64,000 bases of DNA from Bdellovibrio bacteriovorus (GCF_001592735.1 NZ_LUKE01000001.1:1585018-1649017); one strand, 5' to 3'. Counted from the first letter of the stretch, positions 16,954 through 26,270 are shown. Program-made: numbers and translations. Notes: generated from the sequence alone by a model not told the origin.

Positions 16954-17039
16954 ACATTACCCGGTTAAAAACGGCAGTTGTGAGGGCGCAATGTCCTTAG
17001 TAGGCTAAATTTAAATAAATTTATAAAACAAAATAAAGT

Positions 17040-17078
17040 TTGACGAATAAGTAATGTCTTCCTAATCTTTTGAGACAT
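17040..17078 (+). promoter_or_regulatory. Promoter with overlapping inverted repeat before the LAS peptidase
   Basis: TTGACG (17040-17045) and TAATCT (17063-17068) are spaced by 17 bases. The inverted repeat ATGTCT (17054-17059) / AGACAT (17073-17078) brackets the -10 box, a position suited to a repressor site. The surrounding 100 bases are AT-rich. Confidence 0.55.
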
Positions 17079-17132
17079 CGATGTAATTAAATATAAGTTT
17101 ATTATTGGCCATGAAGGCTGGAAGGATTTTTC

Positions 17133-18110
17133 ATGCGTTGGGTAAGGTCTACGTCGGTTTTTCTGTCATTACTTATAATGACCATCGGCTCTACATTTAT
17201 ATATTCCTCTATTTCGGGTGCGAATCAATTCGAAGATATTTCGGAGAATCCCGAGATGCCTAAAGTTTATCGAGTCCGTAATGGAGTTCGAAAAGAGATA
17301 TCATCGAATTCAAATAAGTCAGATATTATGGAAATGCTGCCAAGTTGGAAAGGGTGTTCCAGAAACTTATCAAGTACTGATACTTACCGATTCGAGTGCG
17401 CAGACTGTTCGGTGACCTTCACGCTTTCAGAAGGAGCGGAGAACGGGGGGCATAGTAATTCGACTCATACGGGAAGTAGACCTTTAGGTCAACTTCTTAC
17501 ACATTTAGAGGGCGTGCCTTATACAATCGTCAATGGAGCTCTAGAATTGACTTACGAGGCGGCAGACACTGCGGGTGAAGTTACTTTAAATGTTCATTGG
17601 ACGCTGCCCCACCCTCCCTACTCAGTAAGCCAGGATATTACCATTTATGCTTATGTCCCCGACCTCTTGAATATGACAGGCAATTCGAGTTTGATCACGT
17701 GGAACAATATCAATAGTCACCCGGGTGATGGGTATTACATGACTGAATTGGCTGGAGAAGCGTTGCTTGATGCTTTATCTACTTATAAGTGGCATGCAGA
17801 AAATGTCCTAAGTATCCCGCCTGGAAGCATTGTTATCCCGAATTCCGAAGGTGCAAGTCTCAAATATGGTGGCTTGTTCGATATTTTTAAGAATTATACA
17901 CATACTCATTGCACGCATCGTTTAGGAGATGACGTCGATATCGGCATGGCTTTGTTCAATTCGAGCTCGTATAAAGCTGATCTGTTAAATACGCTTGATG
18001 CGGCTTTGGTTGCTTTTGACTATAGCTATCCTAAAGCTTCAGAAAGTCCTGATGCTTCCCCTGCAGAGCAGGCAGTCACGGGATATCATTGGCATGCACA
18101 TTTTGAGTAA
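17133..18110 (+). CDS. Secreted LAS-type zinc peptidase candidate
   Basis: A 325-residue exported protein with an N-terminal hydrophobic signal or anchor (residues 8-30). A cysteine-rich segment and a beta-rich middle domain (about 95-180) precede a C-terminal domain with the LAS zinc signature: H262-x2-G265-x3-D269, and HWH at 319-321. This arrangement is shared by MepA, VanX and M15 peptidases, which cut peptidoglycan peptides. The final glutamate follows the zinc motif by only two residues. A good promoter with an inverted repeat precedes it, and another secreted protein follows after 13 bases. Wall cleavage, own or prey, is inferred. Confidence 0.65.
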   Translation: MRWVRSTSVFLSLLIMTIGSTFIYSSISGANQFEDISENPEMPKVYRVRNGVRKEISSNSNKSDIMEMLPSWKGCSRNLSSTDTYRFECADCSVTFTLSEGAENGGHSNSTHTGSRPLGQLLTHLEGVPYTIVNGALELTYEAADTAGEVTLNVHWTLPHPPYSVSQDITIYAYVPDLLNMTGNSSLITWNNINSHPGDGYYMTELAGEALLDALSTYKWHAENVLSIPPGSIVIPNSEGASLKYGGLFDIFKNYTHTHCTHRLGDDVDIGMALFNSSSYKADLLNTLDAALVAFDYSYPKASESPDASPAEQAVTGYHWHAHFE

Positions 18111-18123
18111 TTAGGAGAAATAT

Positions 18124-19137
18124 ATGAAAATCTGGATTTTTTTAACAGTCAGCTTGTTATCAGTACTTGCCGTCGCAGATCAGTGTCCACAACCGGCATC
18201 GGCAATTACTCCCGAAGTCTCATCTTCAATACAAAAAGATGAATCGGGAAATTATATCTACAAGTATTCGGTTTCAAACGGGCAAGAAGCGAAAGTTCCG
18301 ATCCGTCTTTTCTGGGTCGAAACTCAAGCGTGGCCGCAAGAAGTGAAGTCGCCTTTAAAGTGGAGAACTTTCGAGGAGGCCAAAACGTCAGCAAACTATG
18401 TGAACTGGATGTCATCCGTTCGCACAAGTAAGATTTCTCCGGGACAGAAGTTGGACGGGTTTGAATTCACTACTAAGGATCGGCCGGGTTTAATCAGAGC
18501 ATTTGTGTTGGGCCATAATCCTAACTATGAAGATAAGGTGGCGTATACAGATGTTCCGCGAGCAGAGAACACTTCTTGTCCCGGAATTTGGGAGGATGGT
18601 TCAAGTGTGGGTGGTAATGGAAAAGTTGCTGTCCTGATCGAGGGACCGGTTTCTAAAAATCAAGTATCACCAGTGCTCGTTCTGCGTAAAAACTCAAAAG
18701 AATCCTGGGCAGGATCCATAAGCGAAACAGAAACTCTTCATAGAGTTTCGCCTTTAGATAACGGAAAACTTGAATTATTGATCGTGCCTGATGAAAACCA
18801 GCGATGGAATTTAGCCGATATTGAGATAAGTTCTTTGGTATTTGGACGTGGGGAAGCCAAACCATCTTCTTCAAGGATTATCAAAGGATCGTACGGAAAC
18901 TTTGCAAATCCTGGGCTAGGAAAGACGATAAAGTCGGCATTGTTACTTACTTTCGACATCGAAAAGGTGAATCCGCTTTGTGGTATTGATCGCGCATTGT
19001 TCTTGAAAGGGAAACTTAAAGATGGAAAAGAGCTGATTTCTGGCGTCAAGATTAAGGGAGTGCCATGCACTATAGAGACATGGGTGAAGGAAGTGCCAAA
19101 AATTTTGAAGCACCGGGAGCCTTCTAAAACAGAATAA
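18124..19137 (+). CDS. Hypothetical secreted protein paired with the LAS peptidase
   Basis: A 337-residue protein with a signal peptide ending at about AVAD. The mature part begins with a cysteine and is rich in Ser, Lys and Val in a beta-sandwich-like pattern; further cysteines occur near residues 150, 290 and 315. No catalytic motif is seen. AGGAG lies seven bases before ATG, and the gene follows the LAS peptidase by 13 bases, so the two are an operon and may form a complex, for example enzyme and inhibitor or enzyme and anchor. That is speculation from position. Confidence 0.7.
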   Translation: MKIWIFLTVSLLSVLAVADQCPQPASAITPEVSSSIQKDESGNYIYKYSVSNGQEAKVPIRLFWVETQAWPQEVKSPLKWRTFEEAKTSANYVNWMSSVRTSKISPGQKLDGFEFTTKDRPGLIRAFVLGHNPNYEDKVAYTDVPRAENTSCPGIWEDGSSVGGNGKVAVLIEGPVSKNQVSPVLVLRKNSKESWAGSISETETLHRVSPLDNGKLELLIVPDENQRWNLADIEISSLVFGRGEAKPSSSRIIKGSYGNFANPGLGKTIKSALLLTFDIEKVNPLCGIDRALFLKGKLKDGKELISGVKIKGVPCTIETWVKEVPKILKHREPSKTE

Positions 19138-19195
19138 CACCTTAAATCATTGGACATTGTTGAAATTAGTACGAAAAAAAATAGAATGGCCATAA

Positions 19196-20641
19196 ATGAA
19201 AATTTTATGGCCGTTTCTATTAATTCTAAGTTTCAATATCTCTCTTGCTCAGCAATCGAGCATAGCGACACCGCCTGCCCCCACGGGCGACGCCGACAAA
19301 GTCACCATGCGCCGAGTGGCGAGTGTGTATGTCGCGGAAACTTTTATTAACGAACAAATCAAAAAATTTGGCGGCAAGTCTGAACTTTTAAAAGACTTGC
19401 ACTTAGATATGGATGCAAAAAAAGACCATCTGTATTTAACGGGACGCTTGCAGCTGCCTTTAGATCTTTTACAGACTGCAAATATCGATCGCCATCAAGG
19501 GGAGTTTAAGTTTCAGCTAGCGATTAAGCCTCGTGCTACTAAAGAAGGTCATTTAAAGCTGGAATTTCCTTTATCTGAAACATTCTTTTATCAGGCAAGC
19601 TCTAGAAATCCCAATAGGGATCGTGTCGTCGTGCCGGTGCATCTGCTGTCTTTGGCCGTGGCTTCGATGCGCGGATATATCGCCGCCCTGTCCGGAGATT
19701 TTTCCTCTTTTGATAAAAAGATGGAAAAACAGAAGATTGCGTTAAGAGAAGTGAAAAGAAACATCGGCAAAGAAACCAAAGAGGACGCACTTATAGATCT
19801 GGGCTTGCAGAAAAAATCAATCGAACTGCAAATTGAATCTTTAAAGGTAGAGCGTCTGCAAATTGAAAGAACGGCGAAAAGCCTAGCAAATATTTTAAGC
19901 TTCCTGGGTGAAGAGCAAGTGAACCTGAATGACGAAATCGAGGCCACCGAGAACTCGATCACTCTGAAAGTCCGCATCGGGCGCATCATTCCCTATCTTA
20001 AAGATATCAAAATGGCAGGCTTAAGAGTCAGCCATGATGCCAAAGACGGCGACGGAGAAGATTATCTAGTAATGGGTGTTGATTCAGCTCTTGAAGTCAT
20101 TCCTCCTAAAGCCGCACGTCAACCACGTAAAGAACGTGTCGGCATGAAAATTCCTCCATCCATGCTGATTCGTATCAACCAATCCGTCTTTAACAGTAAA
20201 GCCGTGATTGCCGCGCAAAAAGAAAAGCTAGGGGATAACGTTCAGGATCTGGATGTGGCCCTGAAAGAAGATGGCGTTCACGTGACCGGTAAGGTGAAAA
20301 AGTTTTTTATGACCATCCCTTTTGATACGACGGTGGATTTTGTAACGACAGAGCCGGATGTCTTCGAAGTGCGCTTGCGTGAACTGAATGTACGGGGCTT
20401 TGATTTTAAGTTTTTAACTAAATACGTGCTCGACGCCATCAAAGAACGTTTAGATAAAGCCCTGGCGGGTATTTGTACATTTGAATATTTGGGTGAAAAA
20501 GACGAAAGCCAGGTTCTGCGGGTGAAAGTGGAACCGAAAAATCTTGTCCCGGCTTTTCCGGATTTACATCTGGTGGCTGTGGACGTGGGAAATCGTGAAT
20601 TCTTATTAAAAGTTGGACGCATTGAAGGGGAAGCGAAGTGA
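19196..20641 (+). CDS. Hypothetical exported protein upstream of TAXI-like protein
   Basis: A 481-residue protein with an N-terminal signal peptide (FLLILSFNISLAQQ). The N-terminal and C-terminal thirds look beta-rich (LHLDMDAKKDHLYLTGRLQL, DLHLVAVDVGNREFLLKVG), reminiscent of lipid-binding barrel repeats, while residues about 160-240 form a charged coiled coil. No recognised family. Its last bases overlap the next gene (GTGA), so it is translationally coupled to the membrane-anchored binding protein and likely works with it in the periplasm. Confidence 0.75.
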   Translation: MKILWPFLLILSFNISLAQQSSIATPPAPTGDADKVTMRRVASVYVAETFINEQIKKFGGKSELLKDLHLDMDAKKDHLYLTGRLQLPLDLLQTANIDRHQGEFKFQLAIKPRATKEGHLKLEFPLSETFFYQASSRNPNRDRVVVPVHLLSLAVASMRGYIAALSGDFSSFDKKMEKQKIALREVKRNIGKETKEDALIDLGLQKKSIELQIESLKVERLQIERTAKSLANILSFLGEEQVNLNDEIEATENSITLKVRIGRIIPYLKDIKMAGLRVSHDAKDGDGEDYLVMGVDSALEVIPPKAARQPRKERVGMKIPPSMLIRINQSVFNSKAVIAAQKEKLGDNVQDLDVALKEDGVHVTGKVKKFFMTIPFDTTVDFVTTEPDVFEVRLRELNVRGFDFKFLTKYVLDAIKERLDKALAGICTFEYLGEKDESQVLRVKVEPKNLVPAFPDLHLVAVDVGNREFLLKVGRIEGEAK

Positions 20642-22026
20642 GTGCAGAGCAAAAGCCTTTAGATCAAGAAAAAGAATACCATTATGGCTTGCGTACGGTG
20701 ATGGAGCTTTTTGATATTGGTCCGACCGTTGCGATCACGGTCCTTTCCGTTTCTTTGCTAATTATTATCGCGGGGCTTGTGGCTTTCATTCGAAGTGCCC
20801 CGCCGTCAACGTTGATTATTTCAAGTGGACCTCCGGATAGTTACTTTCATAAAACGGCGCAAAGATACGCGAAACGCTTAGAAAAAAGTGGAGTCAAAGT
20901 TGAAGTCTTAACCTCTAACGGTTCTTTGGAAAATTTGGCCCGTCTTTCTGACCCTAAATCGAAAGTGGATTTGGCTATCGTTCAAGGGGGTCTGAGCGGG
21001 AAAGAATATAAGTTTGATGAAATGGTTTCGTTAGGAAGTATTACTAATCAACCGATGTTAGTTTTTTATCGGGGAAAAAATATGGAACTTTTATCCGAAC
21101 TTGCTGGGAAAACCATCGCGGTGGGTATGGAAGGCTCGGGCACACGTAAGCTGGCGTTAAGGCTGCTAAGTGTGAATGGAATTAAGGAAGAATCCTTAGG
21201 CAAGACAAAGCTTTTAAATATGGATGCTGATGCGGCCGCAGCAGCGTTAGAGAAAAAAGAAATCGATGCGGCCTTTATCATGAGTGAAAATGCATCTTAC
21301 GGAGATATTCGCAAAATGCTTCGTGCTGACGGTATTAAGCTTTATAGCTTTAAGCAGGCGGCGGCTTATGTGCGTAAAGTGGATTATCTCAACATCTTTG
21401 AGCTACCCCAAGGCTCTGTAGATTTAGGATTAAATATCCCTGCTCAAGATGTGACCCTGATTGGTCCCATGGTGGAATTGGTGGCATCTCACAATCTTCA
21501 TCCGGCATTATCCGATTTAGTTTTGGATGCGGCCACACAAATTCATGGCCGGGCGAGTTTATTTCAAAAACGGGGAGAGTTCCCAACACCGATTGAACAT
21601 TCGATCACAATAAGTGAAGATGCGACGCGATTTTATAAATCTGGCAAAAGCTTCTTGTATCGTTATCTTTCGTTTTGGTTAGCGAATTTATTAAGCCGAT
21701 TTGTTATCGTGCTATTGCCGATCTTAATTTTGTTAATTCCAGCGGTGCGCATGGTGCCGGCATTCTTTAGATGGCGCGCGCGTATTAAGATTCGCAGTCG
21801 TTATCGTGAACTTCTGCAGCTTGAACAGCGCTTTCGTCACGAAAAAGATCCCGCGCGCTTGGCTTACCTTAAAAGAAGTTTTGAGCGTATTGACAGCGAA
21901 ATCAGTAAAATGCGGGTGCGAGCCGCTTTTGCGGACCAGTTTTATATTTTGAGGGGCCATATCGATTACGTACGAAGTTTAATGAATAAAGACGGCAAGA
22001 TCGAAAGACCCGTGACAACTTTATAA
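20638..22026 (+). CDS. Membrane-anchored TAXI-family solute-binding protein
   Basis: A 462-residue protein with a membrane segment at about residues 33-53, a periplasmic TAXI-type binding domain (TLIISSGPPDSYFHKTAQ, SKVDLAIVQGGL, LAGKTIAVGMEGSGTRKLAL), a second hydrophobic segment at about 350-370, and a basic cytoplasmic tail with helical heptads. TAXI proteins normally are free periplasmic subunits of TRAP transporters; here no TRAP membrane subunits are adjacent and the domain is tethered at both ends, so it may act as a sensor or scaffold. The start GTG 20638 overlaps the previous stop by four bases. Confidence 0.82.
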   Translation: MSAEQKPLDQEKEYHYGLRTVMELFDIGPTVAITVLSVSLLIIIAGLVAFIRSAPPSTLIISSGPPDSYFHKTAQRYAKRLEKSGVKVEVLTSNGSLENLARLSDPKSKVDLAIVQGGLSGKEYKFDEMVSLGSITNQPMLVFYRGKNMELLSELAGKTIAVGMEGSGTRKLALRLLSVNGIKEESLGKTKLLNMDADAAAAALEKKEIDAAFIMSENASYGDIRKMLRADGIKLYSFKQAAAYVRKVDYLNIFELPQGSVDLGLNIPAQDVTLIGPMVELVASHNLHPALSDLVLDAATQIHGRASLFQKRGEFPTPIEHSITISEDATRFYKSGKSFLYRYLSFWLANLLSRFVIVLLPILILLIPAVRMVPAFFRWRARIKIRSRYRELLQLEQRFRHEKDPARLAYLKRSFERIDSEISKMRVRAAFADQFYILRGHIDYVRSLMNKDGKIERPVTTL

Positions 22027-22084
22027 GCTTTATTTGCTTTGCCGACGAAATTAGGATGAGATCTATTTAAAGGAGATCTTATCT

Positions 22085-22480
22085 ATGAAATCAAAAGTCA
22101 CCATGGTCATTCGTCTATTGTTGGGTTTCGTGTTTTTTGCATCAGGTATTGTTGGTCTTTTTAATCTTGTCCCACCGCCGCCGAATTTGCCAGAGGCTTT
22201 GCAGACCTTCAATAATGGTTTGATGGCTTCGGTATACTTTATGCCTTTCTTAAAAGCAGTCGAAACTATCTGCGGGCTTTTGTTGTTGATAAATTTCTTT
22301 GTACCATTAGCTCTGGTAGTCCTAGCTCCAATTGTGATCAATATCTTCTTAGTCCACGCGTTCTTAGCCCCAGAAGGATTGATCTTGGCGGTAGTCCTTG
22401 GCGCATTCATGATTTATCTTTCTTTTTTTGCTGAACCCTATAAGAACGTTATCAAGCAACTTTTTAAACCCAAAACTTAA
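22085..22480 (+). CDS. DoxX-like small membrane protein
   Basis: A 131-residue protein with four hydrophobic segments and the DoxX-type start VIRLLLGFVFFASGIVGLF. It contains a proline-rich loop (VPPPPNLPEAL) between segments 1 and 2. DoxX relatives are poorly characterised and have been linked to redox or quinone-related functions. AAAGGAG sits upstream of ATG. The stop overlaps the start of the next small gene by one base. Confidence 0.8.
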   Translation: MKSKVTMVIRLLLGFVFFASGIVGLFNLVPPPPNLPEALQTFNNGLMASVYFMPFLKAVETICGLLLLINFFVPLALVVLAPIVINIFLVHAFLAPEGLILAVVLGAFMIYLSFFAEPYKNVIKQLFKPKT

Positions 22481-22665
22481 TGAATAATAAAGACCGTGAT
22501 CCAAAAGAAACCGACGACGGTGAAAACGTCGAACCCTTAAAGGAGGGTGAGGATTTCTATGTGGAAAACGGTCTTTACGTTTTTACCGCCAAGTATCTTT
22601 TAGAACGGGGCTATTGTTGCAACAACGGATGTCGACATTGCCCGTACAAGGGTCCCGCGAAATAG
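22480..22665 (+). CDS. DUF5522-type small cysteine-rich protein
   Basis: A 61-residue acidic protein ending in a cysteine cluster, GYCCNNGCRHCPY, which is the hallmark of the DUF5522 family. The four cysteines and a histidine could hold zinc or an iron-sulfur cluster. The N-terminal half is Asp/Glu-rich. It is translationally coupled to the DoxX-like gene (TAATG). No function is established for the family. Confidence 0.82.
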   Translation: MNNKDRDPKETDDGENVEPLKEGEDFYVENGLYVFTAKYLLERGYCCNNGCRHCPYKGPAK

Positions 22666-22743
22666 TCTAATAGGTTACTAAGCGTTTACCAAAGTCACAT
22701 TTTTTTGAAGCATGATCTTAGTTGGCGTGCGTATTGAATGGTA

Positions 22744-22766
22744 GTTCCGAGAAATCTTCCCGGAAC
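22744..22766. other. Short hairpin in intergenic region
   Basis: GTTCCG (22744-22749) and CGGAAC (22761-22766) form a six-base inverted repeat in the 177-base gap before the next secreted-protein gene. There is no T-run, so it may be an operator or leader hairpin. Confidence 0.4.
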
Positions 22767-22842
22767 GTATATAAGCCGTTTTAAAGGCCAAGCTACGCCA
22801 TTTTGGGACCCTATTGTCGAAACTTAGGACACTGGAGTTTAG

Positions 22843-24642
22843 ATGAAAACTTTAAAGACTAGCCTTGCCGTCTTCTTAGCCGTCACTCAGTTATCGCAGA
22901 CCGCCCAGGCGGGATTGTTCGATATTTTTAAACCCCAGCCCAAGCCCGTTCCGACGCGTCCTCAGCCTCCATTAAAAGAAACAATGGCTACGATCAACAG
23001 TAAAGGCCGCTATCAAAACCTTTCGCAATGGGGACAGTGGAATATTATTTCAACTCGCTGGACAGCCGAGGACGAGCAAGGATTTTCTGATTTCGTGCAA
23101 GCCATCGGCAGATCGGACTGTCGCACGGTTGAGGATTGCATCTTTAATCCGGCAAATCCATTTTATGGTGGCGATCCGGGCCCAGAGCTTTATAAATTTT
23201 GGTCGGACTGTGCTGATTGGCCGTATTTCTTAAGATCTTATTACGCGTGGAAAAACGGGTTGCCGTTCATGTTCTCTCAAGGCATGCGTGCGGTGCCCTT
23301 AACGCCGGAACAACAAGCAGCCGTTGATGCCGGCACGGCTAAAGCTCAGACGGACATTCGCTATTCTGCAAACGGCAACGTGCCACTGCGCCAGGTGCGT
23401 ATTCCGCATCCGACGTTGGGATCTAATTTCTTTGAGATTCAAGATATCATCCAAGACTCTATCGCGACATCCACTTTACGCGTAGATCCCCGAACGGATT
23501 TTGGCGACACTTATACGCCAGCGATTCGTCACGGCGCCATCCGCCCAGGAACTATCGTGTACGATCCAAGTGGACATACCGGTGTCGTTTACGACGTGAC
23601 TGACGATGGAGAGGTCATGGTCTTTGATGCCTTTTCGGATAAAAAATCCGTTTCAAAACGTCGTCCCTATAGCAGCGACCGTTATACGCGTTCACGTATC
23701 ACGCACGGAGGATGGTTCCAAAACTTCCGTCCCGTCGTGATTGAAGGAGCGCAATTTGATCGTCGTACGGGAACTTATGTTGGCGGTGTTCTTAGAGCAT
23801 TAAAAAATTCGGAAATTGCTGACTACTCAACAGAAATGTTTGGCAATACGACAACTGCTGATGGGAAATCGGCCTATCTTGTAGAGACCGCAAGTGGATA
23901 CAAAGTCACGACGTCATTCCAAGAGTTTTTAAAACGCCGTTTGTATTTAAATGGGACGTACTCTGTTGATGTTCTGCGAGAGTTTAAAAACAAAATGACC
24001 GAAGTTTGTGACGACTTCCAAGCCAGAGCCAGTGGCGTCCAAGAGGCGACCACCCTGGGGATCGCGGCCCAACCTCACGTAGCGGTATTGCCTAACACCA
24101 TTTATGGTGGTGATGGGGTGTGGGAAACTCACTCAACACCAGGCGGAGACGTTCGTCGTCGTGGCTTAGTAAGAACGGCTTTAAAATCTGCTAAAGAATT
24201 AGTCGCGATGGTAAAATCCGGAAACCCTGACTATTCATACTATAGCACCGTCGAGGATCTTAAAGAGGATCTTATTGCGATCGCAGAAAACACGGTGAAA
24301 ACATGTTCGGTGACTTATACGAACACCGCGGGTCGTCCGGTGACTTTGACTTTAGAAGAAATGCTTCGTCGTGCGCCATTGATGTCATTTTCGCCATGGC
24401 ATTGTATTGAGCTTCGTTGGGGTGCAAGTTCCCCTCAAGAACTTCGCAGCTGTCCCGATATTAACGATCCGGTGAAAATGCGTTGGTACAAAGCACAGCA
24501 AACAATGCGTAACCAAATGGATCGGGATACGAATATCTTTACGGGATTTACTTTAGAAGGACTTGAACAAAATGCTTCTAAAATAGGTCCAGTAGACGCG
24601 CCGAATTTAAATTTAGTAGAGATCTTTAAAAAAGAACTTTAA
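22843..24642 (+). CDS. Large hypothetical secreted protein
   Basis: A 599-residue protein with a signal peptide ending at about TAQAG, then a proline/lysine-rich linker (KPQPKPVPTRPQPP). The segment near residues 240-265 (RPGTIVYDPSGHTGVVYDV) resembles the histidine region of NlpC/P60 or CHAP-type amidases, but no clear catalytic cysteine partner is placed; cysteines occur at about 98, 103 and 127. The remainder has no recognised domain. GGAG precedes ATG by six bases. A bidirectional terminator separates it from clpP. Confidence 0.75.
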   Translation: MKTLKTSLAVFLAVTQLSQTAQAGLFDIFKPQPKPVPTRPQPPLKETMATINSKGRYQNLSQWGQWNIISTRWTAEDEQGFSDFVQAIGRSDCRTVEDCIFNPANPFYGGDPGPELYKFWSDCADWPYFLRSYYAWKNGLPFMFSQGMRAVPLTPEQQAAVDAGTAKAQTDIRYSANGNVPLRQVRIPHPTLGSNFFEIQDIIQDSIATSTLRVDPRTDFGDTYTPAIRHGAIRPGTIVYDPSGHTGVVYDVTDDGEVMVFDAFSDKKSVSKRRPYSSDRYTRSRITHGGWFQNFRPVVIEGAQFDRRTGTYVGGVLRALKNSEIADYSTEMFGNTTTADGKSAYLVETASGYKVTTSFQEFLKRRLYLNGTYSVDVLREFKNKMTEVCDDFQARASGVQEATTLGIAAQPHVAVLPNTIYGGDGVWETHSTPGGDVRRRGLVRTALKSAKELVAMVKSGNPDYSYYSTVEDLKEDLIAIAENTVKTCSVTYTNTAGRPVTLTLEEMLRRAPLMSFSPWHCIELRWGASSPQELRSCPDINDPVKMRWYKAQQTMRNQMDRDTNIFTGFTLEGLEQNASKIGPVDAPNLNLVEIFKKEL

Positions 24643-24646
24643 TTGC

Positions 24647-24680
24647 AAAAAGGCGATCCTTGTTCAGGGATCGCCTTTTT
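24647..24680. terminator. Bidirectional terminator between convergent genes
   Basis: AAAAAGGCGATCC pairs with GGATCGCCTTTTT, so both strands end with a T-run. It serves the secreted protein on the plus strand and clpP on the minus strand. Confidence 0.9.
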
Positions 24681-24682
24681 AT

Positions 24683-25297
24683 TTATCCTGCTTCTTTCAG
24701 TTTCTTCCTTTTTCTTTCAATCACATGATCAATCAGCCCGAAGGACTTGGCTTCTTCAGGGCTCATGTAATGATCTCGCTCGAGGGTGCGTGTTAAAAAA
24801 TCGGCTCGCTTCCCGGTGTGTTCCGCGTAAATATCAATCATTCTTTTTTTTGATTTTACCAGTTCTTTAGCATGAATTTCGATATCCGTGACTTGACCGC
24901 CGATGCCTCCGTCACCTAAGTGCGGCTGATGTAGCAGAATTCGGCTATTAGGCATCGAGTGACGTTTGCCAGGTGTTCCCGCCGTTAAAAGAAGCGACCC
25001 CATGCTGGCGGCTAAGCCCAAACAGTAAGTCGCGACATCACAACGAACATGTTGCATAATATCGTAAATGGCCATGCCGGCGGAAACGGAGCCCCCGGGA
25101 GAGTTTATATACAAATGAATGTCTTTATCGGGATCATTCACCTCTAAGAAAAGCATTTGGGCTACAATCGAGGTTGCAACTTCGTCGGTGACAGCCGTCC
25201 CCAGAATGATGATGCGATCTTTTAAAAGACGGGAATAAATGTCATAGGTTCTTTCTCCGTTCGCGGTTGTTTCGGTGACGTGCGGGTGAATGGCCAT
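24683..25297 (-). CDS. clpP: ATP-dependent Clp protease proteolytic subunit
   Basis: A 204-residue ClpP. The triad is visible: Ser98 in GLAASMGS, His123 in LLHQPH, and Asp175 in [23 protein letters not shown] is also typical. The loop after His123 (LGDGGIGGQ) is slightly longer than in E. coli. The frame is open 50 codons upstream, but ATG 25297 has AGAGGAGG seven bases before it and gives the standard length. No clpX lies next to it in the window, unlike the usual clpP-clpX pair. Confidence 0.95.
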   Translation of the reverse strand: MAIHPHVTETTANGERTYDIYSRLLKDRIIILGTAVTDEVATSIVAQMLFLEVNDPDKDIHLYINSPGGSVSAGMAIYDIMQHVRCDVATYCLGLAASMGSLLLTAGTPGKRHSMPNSRILLHQPHLGDGGIGGQVTDIEIHAKELVKSKKRMIDIYAEHTGKRADFLTRTLERDHYMSPEEAKSFGLIDHVIERKRKKLKEAG

Positions 25298-25383
25298 GGG
25301 TTCCTCCTCTTTGATTTTTATTAAATGAATTTGCAAAAAGAGTGCAGATAGAAAAACAAAGAAAAGTGTTTCAGCTTGATTCA

Positions 25384-25433
25384 CAAAAAAAATGTCTGCC
25401 AGTTTAATGAGAGAACAAAAAAGTACCTGCCAG
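25384..25433 (-). repeat. Direct repeats upstream of clpP
   Basis: On the minus strand CTGGCAG followed by two to four bases and a T-run occurs twice (25416-25433 and 25384-25402), about 32 bases apart, roughly three helical turns. They lie 90-135 bases before the clpP start and may be regulator sites. They resemble a sigma-54 -24 element only in the TGGCA part; no -12 GC follows. Confidence 0.45.
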
Positions 25434-25537
25434 CTTTCTAAAGGCATAACGACAAAAACAGGTCATCACGACGTCGTAAAACGGCCATTAGGTCTTCTTA
25501 TCGAAGCCATAACCGTACACCCACACGGTAATCGGAA

Positions 25538-25570
25538 ATAAAAAAAGGGAGCCACAAAGTGGTCTCCCTT
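25538..25570 (-). terminator. Rho-independent terminator after outer-membrane barrel gene
   Basis: Read on the minus strand, AAGGGAGACCAC pairs with GTGGCTCCCTT (one mismatch) around a three-base loop and is followed by a run of T. Confidence 0.85.
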
Positions 25571-25598
25571 AAGATCAGCTCAAACTCTTAAAGTTTTC

Positions 25599-26120
25599 CT
25601 AGAAATTGAAACTGACAGCTACATTTGAAAATTCGTATTTATAATTCACTTTATTACTGAACCAGTTGTAGATTGAGTAGTACTCAAAACCAACGGCCCA
25701 TTGTGAGTTCAAAGTGTAAAGAGCACCAATGGCCATGCTTGGACCTACTAAAGTCTCATCGCTGGTTGCTGCTAATGGATCTGCTGGATTTAAAACATCA
25801 TCCATGTTTGTTACAGCTAAGCCTGCACCAATATAGATATCCATATCGTTTTGGTCGTAAAGGTGAGAAGTTGCATGCACATCAAGTGTTGTGCTTTCAA
25901 ACTTTCCAACAGTACTGTTTTTAGTTGATTGCAAAAGCTTACCGCCCAAACCGAAGCTGCCCGTGCGGCGCTCGTAATCCAAACCAAAAACAGAGCTTGC
26001 TTGGGCAGAGCCCACCAACAATTTTACATTGTTTGTTCCATTTTTGATGTCTTCTCTTGATTGTGCGTTAGCGCTTAAAGCCATCATCGCACCGGCGATT
26101 AGAATCAATACCTTTTTCAT
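25599..26120 (-). CDS. Small outer-membrane beta-barrel protein
   Basis: A 173-residue protein with a signal peptide (ILIAGAMMALSANAQ) and eight or so amphipathic strands with aromatic girdles (VFGLDYERRTGSFGLGGKL, YIGAGLAVTN, WAVGFEYYSIYNW). It ends in FNF; a C-terminal phenylalanine is the usual signal for BAM-mediated insertion. It resembles OmpW/OmpA-like small porin folds in size. AAGGAG precedes ATG. It is a single-gene unit with its own terminator. Confidence 0.8.
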   Translation of the reverse strand: MKKVLILIAGAMMALSANAQSREDIKNGTNNVKLLVGSAQASSVFGLDYERRTGSFGLGGKLLQSTKNSTVGKFESTTLDVHATSHLYDQNDMDIYIGAGLAVTNMDDVLNPADPLAATSDETLVGPSMAIGALYTLNSQWAVGFEYYSIYNWFSNKVNYKYEFSNVAVSFNF

Positions 26121-26270
26121 CTACGTTCTCCTTGTTCAGTGTTGATCATCCGTGTTTCGTAGTTTGTGTTCGTAATATTAAAGGAGGGAAAAAAATCGGG
26201 ACCTCTCCGCTAAGATGCAAAACAGAGAAGCCCCAATCAGAAACACCATGCAGGCGGTGCCTCTTGAACT

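Noticed and set aside
25384-25433. Sigma-54 promoters before clpP
   Set aside because: TGGCAG resembles the -24 element but the -12 GC is missing in both copies.
25298-25447. Fifty-residue N-terminal extension of ClpP
   Set aside because: ATG 25297 has a strong ribosome site and matches the family start.
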